Shown piece after piece: positions 43,496 through 53,693 of a stretch of DNA of 64,000 nt. The translations under genes were made by a program, and so were the position numbers. The notes beneath the pieces were generated by a model, which saw only the letters and a program-made list of their open reading frames with translations, had not been told where the DNA came from and ran no database searches. Every line of letters begins with the position of its first letter. Positions within the stretch are counted from its first letter, which is position 1. Source of the stretch: Aradus depressus (taxonomy: Eukaryota; Arthropoda; Insecta; Hemiptera; Aradidae); NCBI GenBank assembly GCA_963662175.1, contig OY759215.1:46765213-46829212 (forward strand), written 5' to 3'.

Positions 43496-44032
43496 GAGTA
43501 TGGCATGCGAGACTTCTTTACAAATTGTGGCCATTACTTCCACACTTACTACCCCATCTTATAATCATATATAGCACACAGATAGTTCGCAGTCCGACGG
43601 GGTATTGCTGTCTCTTCGTTGCTGACCGCATTGACAGGCGTTTTATCTCCTCCGTTATGTACAGCTTCATGTATACAATATACCCTTTAAAAAAAAGTCC
43701 ATTTTTATGAGACAGTAACAACAATTCCAGATATTTGTTAAACTTTTTTCTCAGATTGGCGAACAGTTTTTTGTTGTTTCTGTAAAAAGCTGTTTTTGGG
43801 ACTTACACCCTTTTCCATTTCCATGTCTCAATTATTATTTTTCTTTAAATATAGTGAGTGACATTGGAATATTTATTTAATCAGTTAACTGTATGGTCAG
43901 CGTTAAAAGTCATATTTTCTGATAACGTATATTAATTTCACAACCAAAATATAATTAACGATAGTACAGGGAGTCCAATTTTTATTCTTATTGTACATTT
44001 TTTGAACAAGTGTTCCCTTAGCACGAGCGGTC

Positions 44033-44038
44033 CACGTG
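44033..44038. promoter_or_regulatory. CACGTG site upstream of the bHLH gene
   Basis: E(spl)/Hairy-type target hexamer about 245 bp upstream of the proposed start. Candidate feedback site. Confidence 0.4.
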
Positions 44039-44122
44039 CGTTATCCGCGAGTCAAAAACGTGAACAATTAGGAGGCTTGTGTGAGGAGGTGAGGTGAGGC
44101 TCGGGGGAAGGGGGGAAGGCTG

Positions 44123-44132
44123 GGCACGCGTC
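44123..44132. promoter_or_regulatory. Hairy/E(spl)-type site (GGCACGCGTC)
   Basis: Close match to the Hairy consensus GGCACGCGMC in the proximal promoter. It suggests autorepression or cross-repression. Confidence 0.5.
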
Positions 44133-44187
44133 CACTCGGTAGCAGAGAGTAAACAGAGAGAGAGGGAGTGAGGGTGAGAGGGTGGGA

Positions 44188-44195
44188 GCAGCTGC
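44188..44195. promoter_or_regulatory. Proneural E-box (GCAGCTGC)
   Basis: Palindromic GCAGSTG match 58 bp upstream of the TATA box. Confidence 0.5.
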
Positions 44196-44227
44196 CGAGC
44201 CTGTGTGAGACCCTAGACAGGGGCCCG

Positions 44228-44235
44228 TTCCCACG
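44228..44235 (-). promoter_or_regulatory. Su(H)/CSL site (CGTGGGAA)
   Basis: TTCCCACG on the plus strand, the optimal Su(H) site, 10 bp upstream of the TATA box. Confidence 0.6.
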
Positions 44236-44245
44236 GCCCCTCAGC

Positions 44246-44284
44246 TATATAGGCCCCCACCACCCTACCACAGGCATCATTCCA
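44246..44284 (+). promoter_or_regulatory. Core promoter: TATA box plus initiator
   Basis: TATATAGG at 44246-44253 and TCATTC at 44277-44282 predict a start at A44279 and a 108-nt leader before the ATG. The architecture matches the promoter at 16839. Confidence 0.75.
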
Positions 44285-44386
44285 CCTCTGTCCTTCGGTC
44301 AGTGCACATCGCATCCCTCTCCCAGTTAGTGTGCGTCTTAGTGACAGTTCAAGTTCGCCATCCACAACACTCCACTCAGTGTCAAC

Positions 44387-45534
44387 ATGTACGAGACAGC
44401 ACAAGTCGATGTCGAACAAGTCCAACCCATCTCACGGACTTACCAATATAGAAAGGTAAATATCAATATTAATTTATTTATATTTAGTTTCCTTCATTTT
44501 TTAAAAAAAATTTCTACAAATTTTCAATACTTTTCTCAAAAAAATAAAAATATTATTCAATTTCTTCCTATTAGTTAGTACCTATGTCTAGTATTTCTGA
44601 ACTGTCAATTTTTTCAATCGACATATATCTGAATTCCAAGAAGTGACGCTATTTTTTCAATTTAAATTAGTATATCATCTACATATCTGAACTAATAATT
44701 TATTCAAACATTTCTTTAACTCCAAAAGCTGAAAAAAATAGTTTTTCTTATTTTTGGAAAATGACTAGAAAAGTTTTAATTGATTTTATATTCATTCTAT
44801 ATTCCATTTAAACTATCTTAGTTTTATGAATTTAAATGTTATTAATGAAAATATTCTTTTTCTCACAATTTTCCTTATTTTTAATTCTGCTCTTTATTAT
44901 TTTAAATGTTCTCGAAAAGGACAATAATATAGATTATATTTTACTAGATTCCTCCCTTCTATTTCAAGTAAGCTATGTTCATTGTAATAGAAACTAATGT
45001 GTTTGTTTTTTTTCTTTTGTTTAGGTGATGAAACCTATGCTTGAGAGAAAGCGCCGAGCCCGAATTAATCGATGCCTGGACGAGTTGAAGGAACTGATGG
45101 TGTCGGCACTTCAGTCAGACGGTGAGAACGTGGCCAAGCTGGAGAAGGCAGACATCCTGGAGCTGACTGTGCGCCACTTGCACAAGCTCCGGAAGGCACG
45201 TCGGCTCTCCCTCAACTCCTCCCCGACCGCAGCCCCCGGTGAAGACAGGTTCCGGGCGGGCTACACACACTGTGCTGGAGAAGTGAGCAAGTGTTTGGCG
45301 GCCACCCCTGGGGTAGATGTGCGTCTAGGAACCAAGCTGATGACCCACCTCGGCCATCGCCTTAATGAGATGGATCACATGGCTCCCCTCACCGTCCGAG
45401 TCCCCGAACCGCCCCTCTCTCCCGCCTACTCGCTCCCGCCCACCCCTGCCTCCTCCCGGTCTTCGGACTCACCTAACCCCGACTTCTCAGGACTCCTCAA
45501 GGTGGCACCTCAGCAGGTTTGGCGACCCTGGTAG
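44387..45534 (+). CDS. E(spl)-HLH: Hairy/E(spl)-class bHLH-Orange repressor with WRPW, two exons
   Basis: Exons 44387-44455 and 45025-45534 (intron AGAAAG|GTAAAT .. TTTAG|GTGATG) encode 192 residues. The basic region reads KPMLERKRRARINRCLDELK (residues 26-45), with the invariant proline of the Hairy/E(spl) class. Helix-loop-helix follows to about residue 80. An Orange domain spans about 97-140 (GYTHCAGEVSKCL and LMTHLGHRL). A Ser/Pro-rich linker and the C-terminal tetrapeptide WRPW, which recruits Groucho, complete it. Length and order match E(spl) m-beta/m-gamma-type proteins. The Notch-activated product represses proneural and other targets at CACGTG/CACGCG sites. Drosophila E(spl) bHLH genes lack introns. 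This one keeps an intron just before the basic region, as I would expect of an unduplicated ancestral form. Regulation is suggested by Su(H), E-box and Hairy-type sites upstream and by 3'UTR Brd and K boxes. The second exon is much more GC-rich than its surroundings. Confidence 0.95.
44456..45024 (+). other. Intron of the E(spl)-type bHLH gene
   Basis: GTAAAT donor and TTTTGTTTAG acceptor, AT-rich and repeat-free. It contains TTCTCACA (44870-44877), which fits YGTGRGAA on the minus strand. Confidence 0.85.
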
Positions 45535-46095
45535 AAGTACTCCAGCCACCGACTTCTACTTCGCAATCTCAAGCCATCGTCTTTCAAAAGCTTTAAAACT
45601 TTCTTTTTATCAAGTGCCTTTTCTTATTATTTGTTTTTAGAAGTACTTATAGAAGAAAAAAAATCATTGATAGCTTTAAATTGTAATCTATGTTCTCATA
45701 ATTGTTAAAGTTAGTTGTTAGATAAAAATTGTTAGTTGTTAGTTTAGGTTTTTCTTTATTATTATATAAATGAGTATTTTCTTATTTGAATTTTTTTAAT
45801 TATATTATGGCAGAGTTAGGCCATGTGATAAAGACTGTAATCTGTGATAGTTTTTTGTATATTTAGGATAAACGTATTTCTTTTTATAATGGTAAATTCC
45901 CTTTTGGCTTTCATCTTTTTCAATTGTATAGAAACAAAAAAAATAAGTGGAAAAGAAAAAAAAATAGAGATTTTTGAATTTATATGAAAAAAAAAGAAGA
46001 GATTTATTATTATATTCATATATTGTAAAAAAGAGAAATAAAATACGTATTACAAAAGTCTGTGATACAATAAAATAAAATCATTTATATTTCAA
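45535..46095 (+). promoter_or_regulatory. 3'UTR of the bHLH gene with two Brd and three K boxes
   Basis: Brd boxes (AGCTTTA) at 45589-45595 and 45672-45678. K boxes (TGTGAT) at 45824-45829, 45843-45848 and 46061-46066. AATAAA signals at 46037-46042 and 46069-46079, so the last K box sits at the polyadenylation signal. In Drosophila these heptamer/hexamer elements are seed matches for miRNAs of the miR-4/79 and miR-2/11/6 families. No GY box was found. Confidence 0.7.
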
Positions 46096-46982
46096 ACCTA
46101 AAATTTGTTTTTGATATTTTACACCCACCTTCTAAAAATTATTATTATGTTAATGGTGCTAGGCTTCAAGGCTTCAGGTCTAAAGCTCTCAAATCAAACT
46201 GAGACATTCGATGACTTTCTCTGCTATCTTTTCAACATATTTCACACATTTCAATACAAAGTATCTTCCTTTTTTTTTTGGATATTGACATATTTTTTTC
46301 TGTTACAAAAATTATTTATTTATTTTTTTTTGGGGGGAAAATTAGTTTTTTAATCAATATGAACTGTCAATATTTTAAAGCTCTTTTATTTCATAAGAAA
46401 AAAAAAAAAAAAACATAGAAAGTTATTTTCCCTCAGTTGATGATCAGATCATAGGTTACAAATTTAATAAATTACAATTATCTCAGAAATCTTCAAACCT
46501 ATGGACTACAGAATGATTTTAAAATTTATTTTTGGTATTGTTTTCTCAGTTAGAAAAAATAAATAAAAATATGTTTCACTTTGAAATTTGAAAACAATGG
46601 AATGCAGCATTATAACTTCTTTTCTGGTGGAAACAGTGTCTTATAGGACCCAAAGAGAGATACAAAAATAACAGAAATCACGTTTTTTTCTTGTTTTTTT
46701 CTGATGCTGACATAATTAAAATGTTTGTTTATGCAACATGTAATGAGAATGATAAGACAACCGACGTAACATTTATCTCGGTTCCCAGGTCAGTTTATAT
46801 TTTGCTTAGGTAAATAGGGATTTTTTTGTATGTGTGGAGCCAATATTATATAAAAGAATAAAAAAAATGATTCAGTAATATTTTGATCGTAAAGAAAAGA
46901 TAAAAATCATTCCGTATACTAAGGACAACTTGTGCACTTAATATCTCATCTGTAATCAGTTCTTTAAAAAAGTGCATTCATA
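46096..46982. other. AT-rich intergenic sequence
   Basis: No gene or recognisable repeat. Low complexity with A and T runs. Confidence 0.35.
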
Positions 46983-47512
46983 ATGAAGTCATGTTTGGGG
47001 CTTGGTCAGGGACATGTAGAAGGAAGAATCCGCTACGCAGCGCCACTCGTCGGAGATAACGTTCAATGGTTAGTATTACAGAATGTCGAAGGCGATATAT
47101 CTAAGGTTGTGCGGAATAGTATACATTTGTGTATTAACGAATTTGATGCCCTCTATAGACCTTCGGTTTAGTTTATTTTTTCTCTATATTATTTGCATAG
47201 TGGAGAGGAATCTACAAATGCTGGAGTATTCTATCAGCAATTGCGATGTGTAGTATTATTAATGCCTTTTGAGTAATATAATTCGCAACAATTGTCCAAA
47301 AATATCAGTTAGTTATATGAAGGATTAAGGCGTTTGAGTTGTAAGATAGATATTTATTATTTGAAAAATATACCTGTTCAGAGGGTAGCAATTGTGATGT
47401 ACCTACTTTTGTTGGGATGTCGGCTGCTATGAATTTTATTACGGATGATACACACTCGGAATCGGTTGGATTTGTTCATATTGAACCGAATTTTGAATGG
47501 GCATTCTAAATT
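46983..47512 (+). pseudogene. Unrecognised coding-like remnant
   Basis: The plus strand has a 62-residue frame from ATG 46983 (GQGHVEGRIRYAAPLVGDNV then QWLVLQ) ending at 47171. After stops comes another coherent frame, roughly 47390-47512, ending FVHIEPNFEWAF and stop. Composition is protein-like and unlike the surrounding AT-rich noise. I do not recognise the family. A dead mobile or viral gene, or exons of a host gene with unseen introns, are both possible. Confidence 0.3.
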
Positions 47513-48263
47513 ATCCGAATCGACAATAACTGAATCGTTTCACCTACCATCGTACACACATTACACATAGACAAAAAAACTTTACCAACGCTTCTACACC
47601 AAAAAACATTTCTCAAAATGTTTAATCCAAATTTACACCACTATCTCCCCGAGACGTTGAAGAGAGTCTGGAACGGTAATCTCCTGATGAGATGTACCTT
47701 CAGGGTTTACCACTAAGTGTTCTTCCTTTCTAAAGACATTCACGATATTTTTATTTAATTTTATGTATCTTAAAATTATTAAATAGGTACTCATTAACCA
47801 AAAAGAAAATCCTATTTGATATTTTTTATTGATTTTGTTTTTTGAGTTTGAGGAAATTTTCAGATAATTTAGTAATGCAGGTACATATCTCCTAAATGTA
47901 TTTCAAGTCGTAGACTTAATACATTATAGAGACATCTTCCATTTTCTTTACTCGCTGCATGAATGAACTGGATGGTCACAAAATCATCAAAAAATGCATT
48001 TTTTATATCCGAAAATTACCATGGAAATTGTATGCGAGTCAAAATTGTAGATAATGAATATACTTAGCTTACTTAATTAGTAAGAGGTTAATATAACGTT
48101 CACTCTTTAGGTCAGAATATAACTTTTCCTATTTATTGGTCAACGTTTTGACCAACATTGGGAAGGGGGCTCAATTCAAAAACCCTAATAACTAAAAAAG
48201 TTAACGAAAAACGTATGTTTTTTAAAAATATTTTTTATTTCACAAAATATATATAAGAGTATT
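47513..48263. other. Unassigned AT-rich sequence
   Basis: A short family B-like piece (GGGGGCTCAATTCAAAAACC) occurs near 48165. Otherwise nothing. Confidence 0.3.
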
Positions 48264-48520
48264 TGAAGAGCACGGGGAAAGAACCAGGTTTGTCAGTTTT
48301 TTCTCGAATATGAGATATCGCCACTACAGTATAGTATATTAAACATATTTGACGATTCACCATCGTTACGGGCTTCAAAAAGACGGTTTGTCACTACGAA
48401 AACGGAAGCTGAAAATATGATGTGCAGGGAATTGATAGATACGGACTTTCAAACATTAAATTTCAGTTTTCTCAATTCCAACATCTGGTGACAAACCTGG
48501 TTCTTTGCCCGTGCTCTTCA
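48264..48520. mobile_element. 257-bp MITE with ~34-bp terminal inverted repeats
   Basis: TGAAGAGCACGGGGAAAGAA and CCAGGTTTGTCA at the left mirror TGACAAACCTGG and TTCTTTGCCCGTGCTCTTCA at the right, with one mismatch. No coding capacity. The right flank continues into sequence shared with 21855-21990. Confidence 0.8.
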
Positions 48521-48640
48521 CTTTCGGTATTGCTACCATCTTCAGCATTTCCATATATTTTATGAAATAGACAATATTTAAAAAATCACGTTTTTCTATA
48601 TATTTTTCATTAAGTGTTTCACAATATCTCTGCAAAAATG
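48518..48640 (+). repeat. Repeat E fragment shared with 21855-21990
   Basis: GAAATAGACAATATTT, TTTTTCATTAAGTGTTTCAC and AATATCTCTGCAAAAA match the region right of the 21.8-kb palindrome. Confidence 0.6.
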
Positions 48641-48644
48641 TTAA

Positions 48645-48841
48645 TTATCACCTTAATAACAGCTGATGTAATGAATTTATTGACACAAAATTTAGTATGA
48701 GGATTTAGGGGCCCCGATGTGAGTCAACTGAATATTAATTAACCCAAACCGTCGACTGGTTTTGGAGGGAGAACAAAAGATTGGTTGATTAATTCGTTCT
48801 GGGGAAGTGCATTGCCGGTGATTTACCGATGACTTTTTTTA
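48645..48841 (+). repeat. Family B 3' half with hairpin end
   Basis: TTATTGACACAAAATTTAGT, CGTCGACTGGTTTTGGAGGG and the 3' end CATTGCCGGTGATTTACCGATGACTTTTT-like block. Confidence 0.75.
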
Positions 48842-48954
48842 AAATTTATATTTAACAATAAGTTACTCACTGTATTGTTTATTGAGTGACAAGTAGACTG
48901 AGAAGCAGTAAGACTGAATCCAAATTAATCATATAATATTGTTAGACTAACGGT

Positions 48955-49150
48955 TATTGTTATTTGGGGGCTGAAGATGTTGAGGCACCCCGTCTATACA
49001 AACCCCAGGTCCCGTGGTCTGCACACGACCTACCTACCATACCTTTCCCACGATCCTAGGCCACACCTTGACTCAACCACACCACCACCTGTCCACTATC
49101 TTGGGTTAGCTCCCTCTCCGAGAGAGAGAGAGAGAAAAAAGGTGGTCGTG
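48955..49150. promoter_or_regulatory. GC-rich island with Su(H) site and (GA)n
   Basis: Repeat-free GC-rich DNA with TTCCCACG (49045-49052, CGTGGGAA on the minus strand), CACCTG near 49086 and a GAGAGAGAGAGAGAG tract near 49120 that could bind GAGA factor. It lies about 2.9 kb downstream of the bHLH gene. Confidence 0.4.
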
Positions 49151-49258
49151 CCGTGACTCAATCAATCTGCTTCGTCAGCCCCAACGTGACTAGAGATCAC
49201 AATCCAATCGAAATTAACCCATCGATATACAATCGAATACAAAATCGATGGTTCAACA

Positions 49259-49534
49259 TGGCGCTCAGTGGTAGCATGCTAGCCTACTGAGCTCAAGATC
49301 GCGAATTCATAATCTGTTTTTTATCTGGGGAGGTGGAAAAGCCTTGAGAACGCCGTCCCTCGGATGTTTCCAATGTCAGATCCTCGTCGAAGATTCCTAC
49401 TCTACGTGAATAAACCTAGGTAGGCAAAATTTAGGACTCACACAGTAAAGTTGGGCTCATGTCCACCAGGGCAACGAAATAGAGCTCTGGTAGTAGGCGA
49501 TATGACCTTGTAGTTATTGCCCATAATAAGTAAC
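49259..49534 (+). repeat. SINE-A copy 20 with target duplication
   Basis: A-box head (GGCGCTCAGTGGTAGC) and decayed B box. The 12-bp direct repeat TCGATGGTTCAA flanks both sides (left ending about 49256, right 49535-49546). Confidence 0.85.
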
Positions 49535-49546
49535 TCGATGGTTCAA

Positions 49547-50100
49547 TTTCAACATCACGAAAAAAAAAAAAAAAATCAAACAATAATCTCTACTTTCATT
49601 ATTTTATAAACGTTTTAATCGTCGTCTTAAGAATTAGAGATAGAAGACAACAGTTTACTACCTCTATTTATATATTCATAGAAGAACTTCCTTATATCAT
49701 ATTTGTACAGACTACACTCCCGTCTTTTTGATTTTTCCCGCTTCGTACCCTCCTTTTGCACAAAGTTCTGATGTAAACTCGAGATGACATTTTAGATTCC
49801 AGTTGTTACCTGATGTTTTTAAAACTTTAGTAGTTCCACTTTTGTCCGGTAATTTTTCCATTAAACACTGATTTGCGGCGTATTGATTTATTTTATTATT
49901 CCAGACGGATAACAAATTCGTAAATTATGAAGTACATATAGAAAGTTCGTTAATAGCAACTATTTAGTCCCGTCACACAAATAAAGTAAATTTCGAATAG
50001 CCAATTCACACACATTGAAAAGATTAAATTATAAACATAAAAAAATTAATTATATTTATTTTTATATAGAAAGCAAATTTCTATTTAAAACAAATGCCAG
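49547..50100. other. Unassigned AT-rich sequence
   Basis: No supported gene. Confidence 0.3.
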
Positions 50101-50139
50101 TCAAAAACAAAACACGGCCATCAGCTGTTTTTATTAGAG

Positions 50140-50270
50140 TGTGTGTAGAGTGAGTCGAGGCCTGGGTTCTATGGCGGCGGTCTGAGTGAAAAATGTAGAG
50201 TGGTGTTAAGGCTTATGTTGTAATGAACTAAATAGGAGTGTATTGACGGTGAAACTGATCCAAAAAGAAG
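50140..50270 (+). other. Possible 5'UTR exon of the small helical-protein gene
   Basis: A GC-richer stretch in AT-rich DNA with CCTGGGTTCTATGGCGGCGG resembles a housekeeping start region. AAAAAGAAG|GTACTTTT at 50270 could be a splice donor reaching the acceptor at 51681. Speculative; no TATA box. Confidence 0.3.
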
Positions 50271-51681
50271 GTACTTTTATATGAACAGGATATATGCCCA
50301 GAGATGTACATAACTTAATTTTAGAGAATGACCCAAAATATAAAACAAAAAGATTGAATTAGTGTTAAGAATTTAGTTTTTAAGATTTTTTTCTTTCGAT
50401 TTTTGTTTGTTTCAATGTTTAGTTTTTAATTTTAATAATGTAGATTTAAGAAAATAAACCCAATATTTGTCCTCGAAAATTCTATTCTATTCATTTTCCC
50501 TGCTGGCCCCGTAAGATTATTTGAAAACCTTTGGATTAGATTTAATATTATTTAAAATTATTACAAATGGCATCTCTTTAAAAATCCAAATAAAAGGTTG
50601 GTTAATTGAAATTTTTTAAAAATATACTTGAATTGTTGATACTTTTTTAGGGCCCTTTTCGAAAAACGACTGTAGCAATCAAAATTAGTAAAGATAAAGA
50701 GATCAAATTTCTACAGGAAATGGAGTTATTCTTATTGTTTTTTATTATTCTTTTTTATTATTCTTTATTCTTTTTTGTTTATTTAATTATTATTAATCAT
50801 TATTGATATTTTTATTTATTTATCATTTATTTAAGTTTAACACTTAAACCTAATAAGCCTTTTTTTTTACCACAGGTTACATCTATTTTATTTAGTATTC
50901 CCTTATTTTTAATCCTTTTAAATAAACTTAAGAATTAGATAATCAATAATCAAAAAGTATTTTAAAATTAATTGCTATGGGGCGCTATAACTTTAATCAA
51001 ATTGGTCCTACCTCAAATCTCTGGGCATTTTGATAGTTTGAAATTTAATAAGAAACATTTTTGACAAGGAACTAATTTTTCGATATTATCTATCTTTTCA
51101 CATATATCAAGCAAACTGTTTCAAAACATGATTTTAAGACTTTTTTCGGTATGTATCCCAGAAACGGGCAGCCTTCCAAGATCAGTATTGCATTTAAAAT
51201 ATGCCTTTGAGTTTTGTCTACAACTTTCATTTTAAGAGATTGTTGATTAGCTCATAAGTATAAGACGTATCATGTAAAATGTACTTGAGCCCCGAAGTAA
51301 GTGGTCTTTTTTTTTTTTTTTTTTTTTATTTTTTTGCTTTATGGTCAATGCATATCAGCCATGACACTAATGAGGTACGCATTTGACAAGGATGGATTAA
51401 ATAAGTTAATTTAAGAATTTTGCAAGAGGGAGAACTGAAAAAAGGGGACTAAATAATTTTACAAGTGAAGATATAGTAAATTCTTGTGAAAAAAACTCAT
51501 TTTCTGGGAATTTTGAAATTTCTGAAATTGAAAGACATATCAAAATAATTAACTCACTGATGAAGTAGAGTGGCGCTGAACTGCGGCACGGTACCCATCC
51601 GTTCACCGTCTCCTTTTGCTCGCTTTCATATTTATTGACATAATTATTAATATTGCAAATATATATATTTTTTTGTTGCAG
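50271..51681. other. AT-rich sequence, possible first intron
   Basis: Contains a family C-like piece near 51263-51312 and a T-rich tract with TCAATGCATATCAGCCATGA (51303-51365) resembling the tail of the second SINE family. No gene. Confidence 0.35.
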
Positions 51682-51701
51682 TTTTCTGATAATAGTTTGC
51701 A

Positions 51702-53205
51702 ATGGAGACAGTATGGAGTCAGTTTCTATCTGTTGTTGAAGACAAATGTAAACTAGAAGAGGATGATGACTTCAAAAGGTAATCAAATTTGTCATGACTT
51801 CAGCATACATTCGGGACTGCATGAACCCATTAAAACTCCGCGATTTTTCATCCCCAACTATACAAAGTATAAGGGAAGTTATGTAGTCGGTTGGAAATTC
51901 GAAGTTGAATTTTCACTGGAATTTAGTGTTTTCTGACCCTCAAATTCCAATAATGACCGAAAACGTCCATCCATCCACAATTTTTTTATTATTATTTTTT
52001 TTTTTTTTCGTGGCTGGGGTATAGAAACTTGCCATCATTTCTTTTATGTATCTGTCGCCAATTTGCAAAAGGGAATATGTCCAATTTGTTTGTTGTTGAG
52101 ATATTTGGCAAGTTTGTTTTTATACACAGCTATACCAGAACTCCCTCTACCGAATGGTCAGTGCTTTAGGGCCTCAGGAAAGCTATCTTTCATTAAACTG
52201 CCATATTGAAAAACTCCGACTTCTAGCTCAAATCTGTCTCCACAATAGCAATAGAAACTTTAGAATATTACTTGGAGGGCTTAGGTATGAGTTTTGTCCT
52301 GAAAGTGTATGCCGGCTCTGTACCTTAGATGAGAAGGACGATATAATTTTTATGAATTAAGAATCTTCTTATACAATCCAAAAATAAGTATTCATGATGT
52401 TTTTTTCTTCAAATTTTCAAATAAAACTTTGCTTAGTTTCAACTTCCAGTACAGATGCAAAAAGAGATAAACGGTTCTAATGGTTGCATGAAGGGATAAA
52501 TACATTGTAATTTATAATGTTCATGAAAACTATTGATTGTCAATTTCCAAGAGTTTGTACAATTAATAATAATATTTTTTACTATATTTTAATACTAAAA
52601 GTTTCCCGATATTGTTAAATTGAAGTAAGATATTTTGTTTTTCTCGTTTACTGGAAAAGTTTTTTTAATGGCTTTACCCCATTTTGCAAATGGCCGACAA
52701 ATATATATTAACAGGTTACCCAGTGTTGCACGATTACTAAGTTTAAGGCGCGGATCCCTGTAATTATCTACTACTGTTGGTATGTATTTTCATGATATCA
52801 GGTAGACGGGGAGAGTAACGTGGGTTTCTTTTCAACATTGAACAAAATCGAGGTTCTGTCGTGTAAAAAAAAAACTCAGTATTTGGCCAACCTCATGATT
52901 TTGGCCTAGCTGTGTTAAACCTCTCAATGGTCCTGGTATAGTTGTACATTAATTTATTGTATTTTTCCAGATGCATCCAAAGGCTACGACTGGTTCACAG
53001 TTTGATTAAGAATGCCAAACGTTTTGGGATTGAAGAATTACAGTTTCTCTACATTCACAGATTTTTACTTTTATTTCATCAGATACAACAGTTGGAAATT
53101 TATGAAGAGACTTCGTCCAAGTATGAAAAAATACTTAGTAAGGCGCTTGATTATAAGAAAGAATATGTTGTTATTGAACGAGTTTTGAAAGAGAGATATT
53201 CATAA
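51702..53205 (+). CDS. Unrecognised 103-residue helical protein, two exons
   Basis: CDS exons 51702-51778 and 52971-53205 are joined in phase (AAA AG|GTAATC, TTTTTCCAG|A), making an AGA codon across the junction. The first coding exon has its own acceptor (TTTTTTTGTTGCAG, ending 51681) and an in-frame TAG before the ATG, so this ATG is the start and a non-coding 5' exon lies upstream. The protein starts METVWSQFLSVVEDKCKLEE and an acidic DDD, then is almost entirely charged/hydrophobic helix (RLRLVHSLIKNAKRFGIEEL through KEYVVIERVLKERYS). There is no signal peptide, membrane segment or cysteine pattern. AATAAA at 53232-53237 gives a very short 3'UTR. I recognise no family; a small subunit of a larger complex would fit the composition, which is only a guess. 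Confidence 0.55.
51855..51965 (+). repeat. Family B fragment inside the intron
   Basis: CCCCAACTATACAAAGTATA, AGGGAAGTTATG and GAATTTTCACTGGAATTTAG, the family 5' end only. Confidence 0.7.
52070..52365 (+). pseudogene. LINE C-terminal remnant inside the intron
   Basis: The frame 52154-52360 reads SYLSLNCHIEKLRLLAQICL, then YEFCPESVCRLCTLDEKDD, matching the C-terminal helix plus CxxC knuckle (AQLRL...CPLC..E.ED..H) of Jockey/CR1-like polymerases. A frameshift precedes it near 52160 and the final H..C part is lost. Confidence 0.6.
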
Positions 53206-53249
53206 ATCGAAGCTAAATAAGCTATCATATAAATAAAAGACGTTGTCTT

Positions 53250-53295
53250 CCCACTGTTTCATTTTTGACCAGAACCAGCTTTCATCATCAGTTGC
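53250..53295 (-). other. Hammerhead-like motif, Penelope-like relic
   Basis: On the minus strand CTGATGA (53291-53285) precedes GAAAC (53260-53256) by 24 nt, the spacing seen in Penelope-like ends. Helix II is not well formed. Confidence 0.35.
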
Positions 53296-53693
53296 ACATC
53301 TATGATTGAATAAATATAATATACAAATAATGAGAAGTATAAAATCTTAAAGCATCAGGGTACAGAGTAACAAAATAAAAACTTACCCCAAGCATATAGC
53401 TTAGAGGTTAAAGGACAATTGGCATAGCTCAAAGGGGTGGGGATAGTTAAGTTCAGTCATTCTACTATAAAAACATTCATTCGAATAAACACAATAACTA
53501 TAAAAACAAATATCTACATAATAGTAAAATAAATGTCTCTGCAATAGTATAAAATTCACCACACAGCCAAAGGAATTTTTGTCATAAAATAAAATCCACT
53601 TAATAAATATTTATATAACTAGCCAAAAAAAAAAAAAAAACTAAATGACGCAAGTGCCATTTTTGTCGAACATTTTCTACATATAAGGCCAAC
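53296..53693. other. Unassigned AT-rich sequence
   Basis: Low-complexity DNA, nothing recognisable. Confidence 0.3.

Noticed and set aside
45365..45640. Overlapping plus-strand frame inside the bHLH exon
   Set aside because: Out-of-frame shadow of the bHLH-Orange coding sequence.
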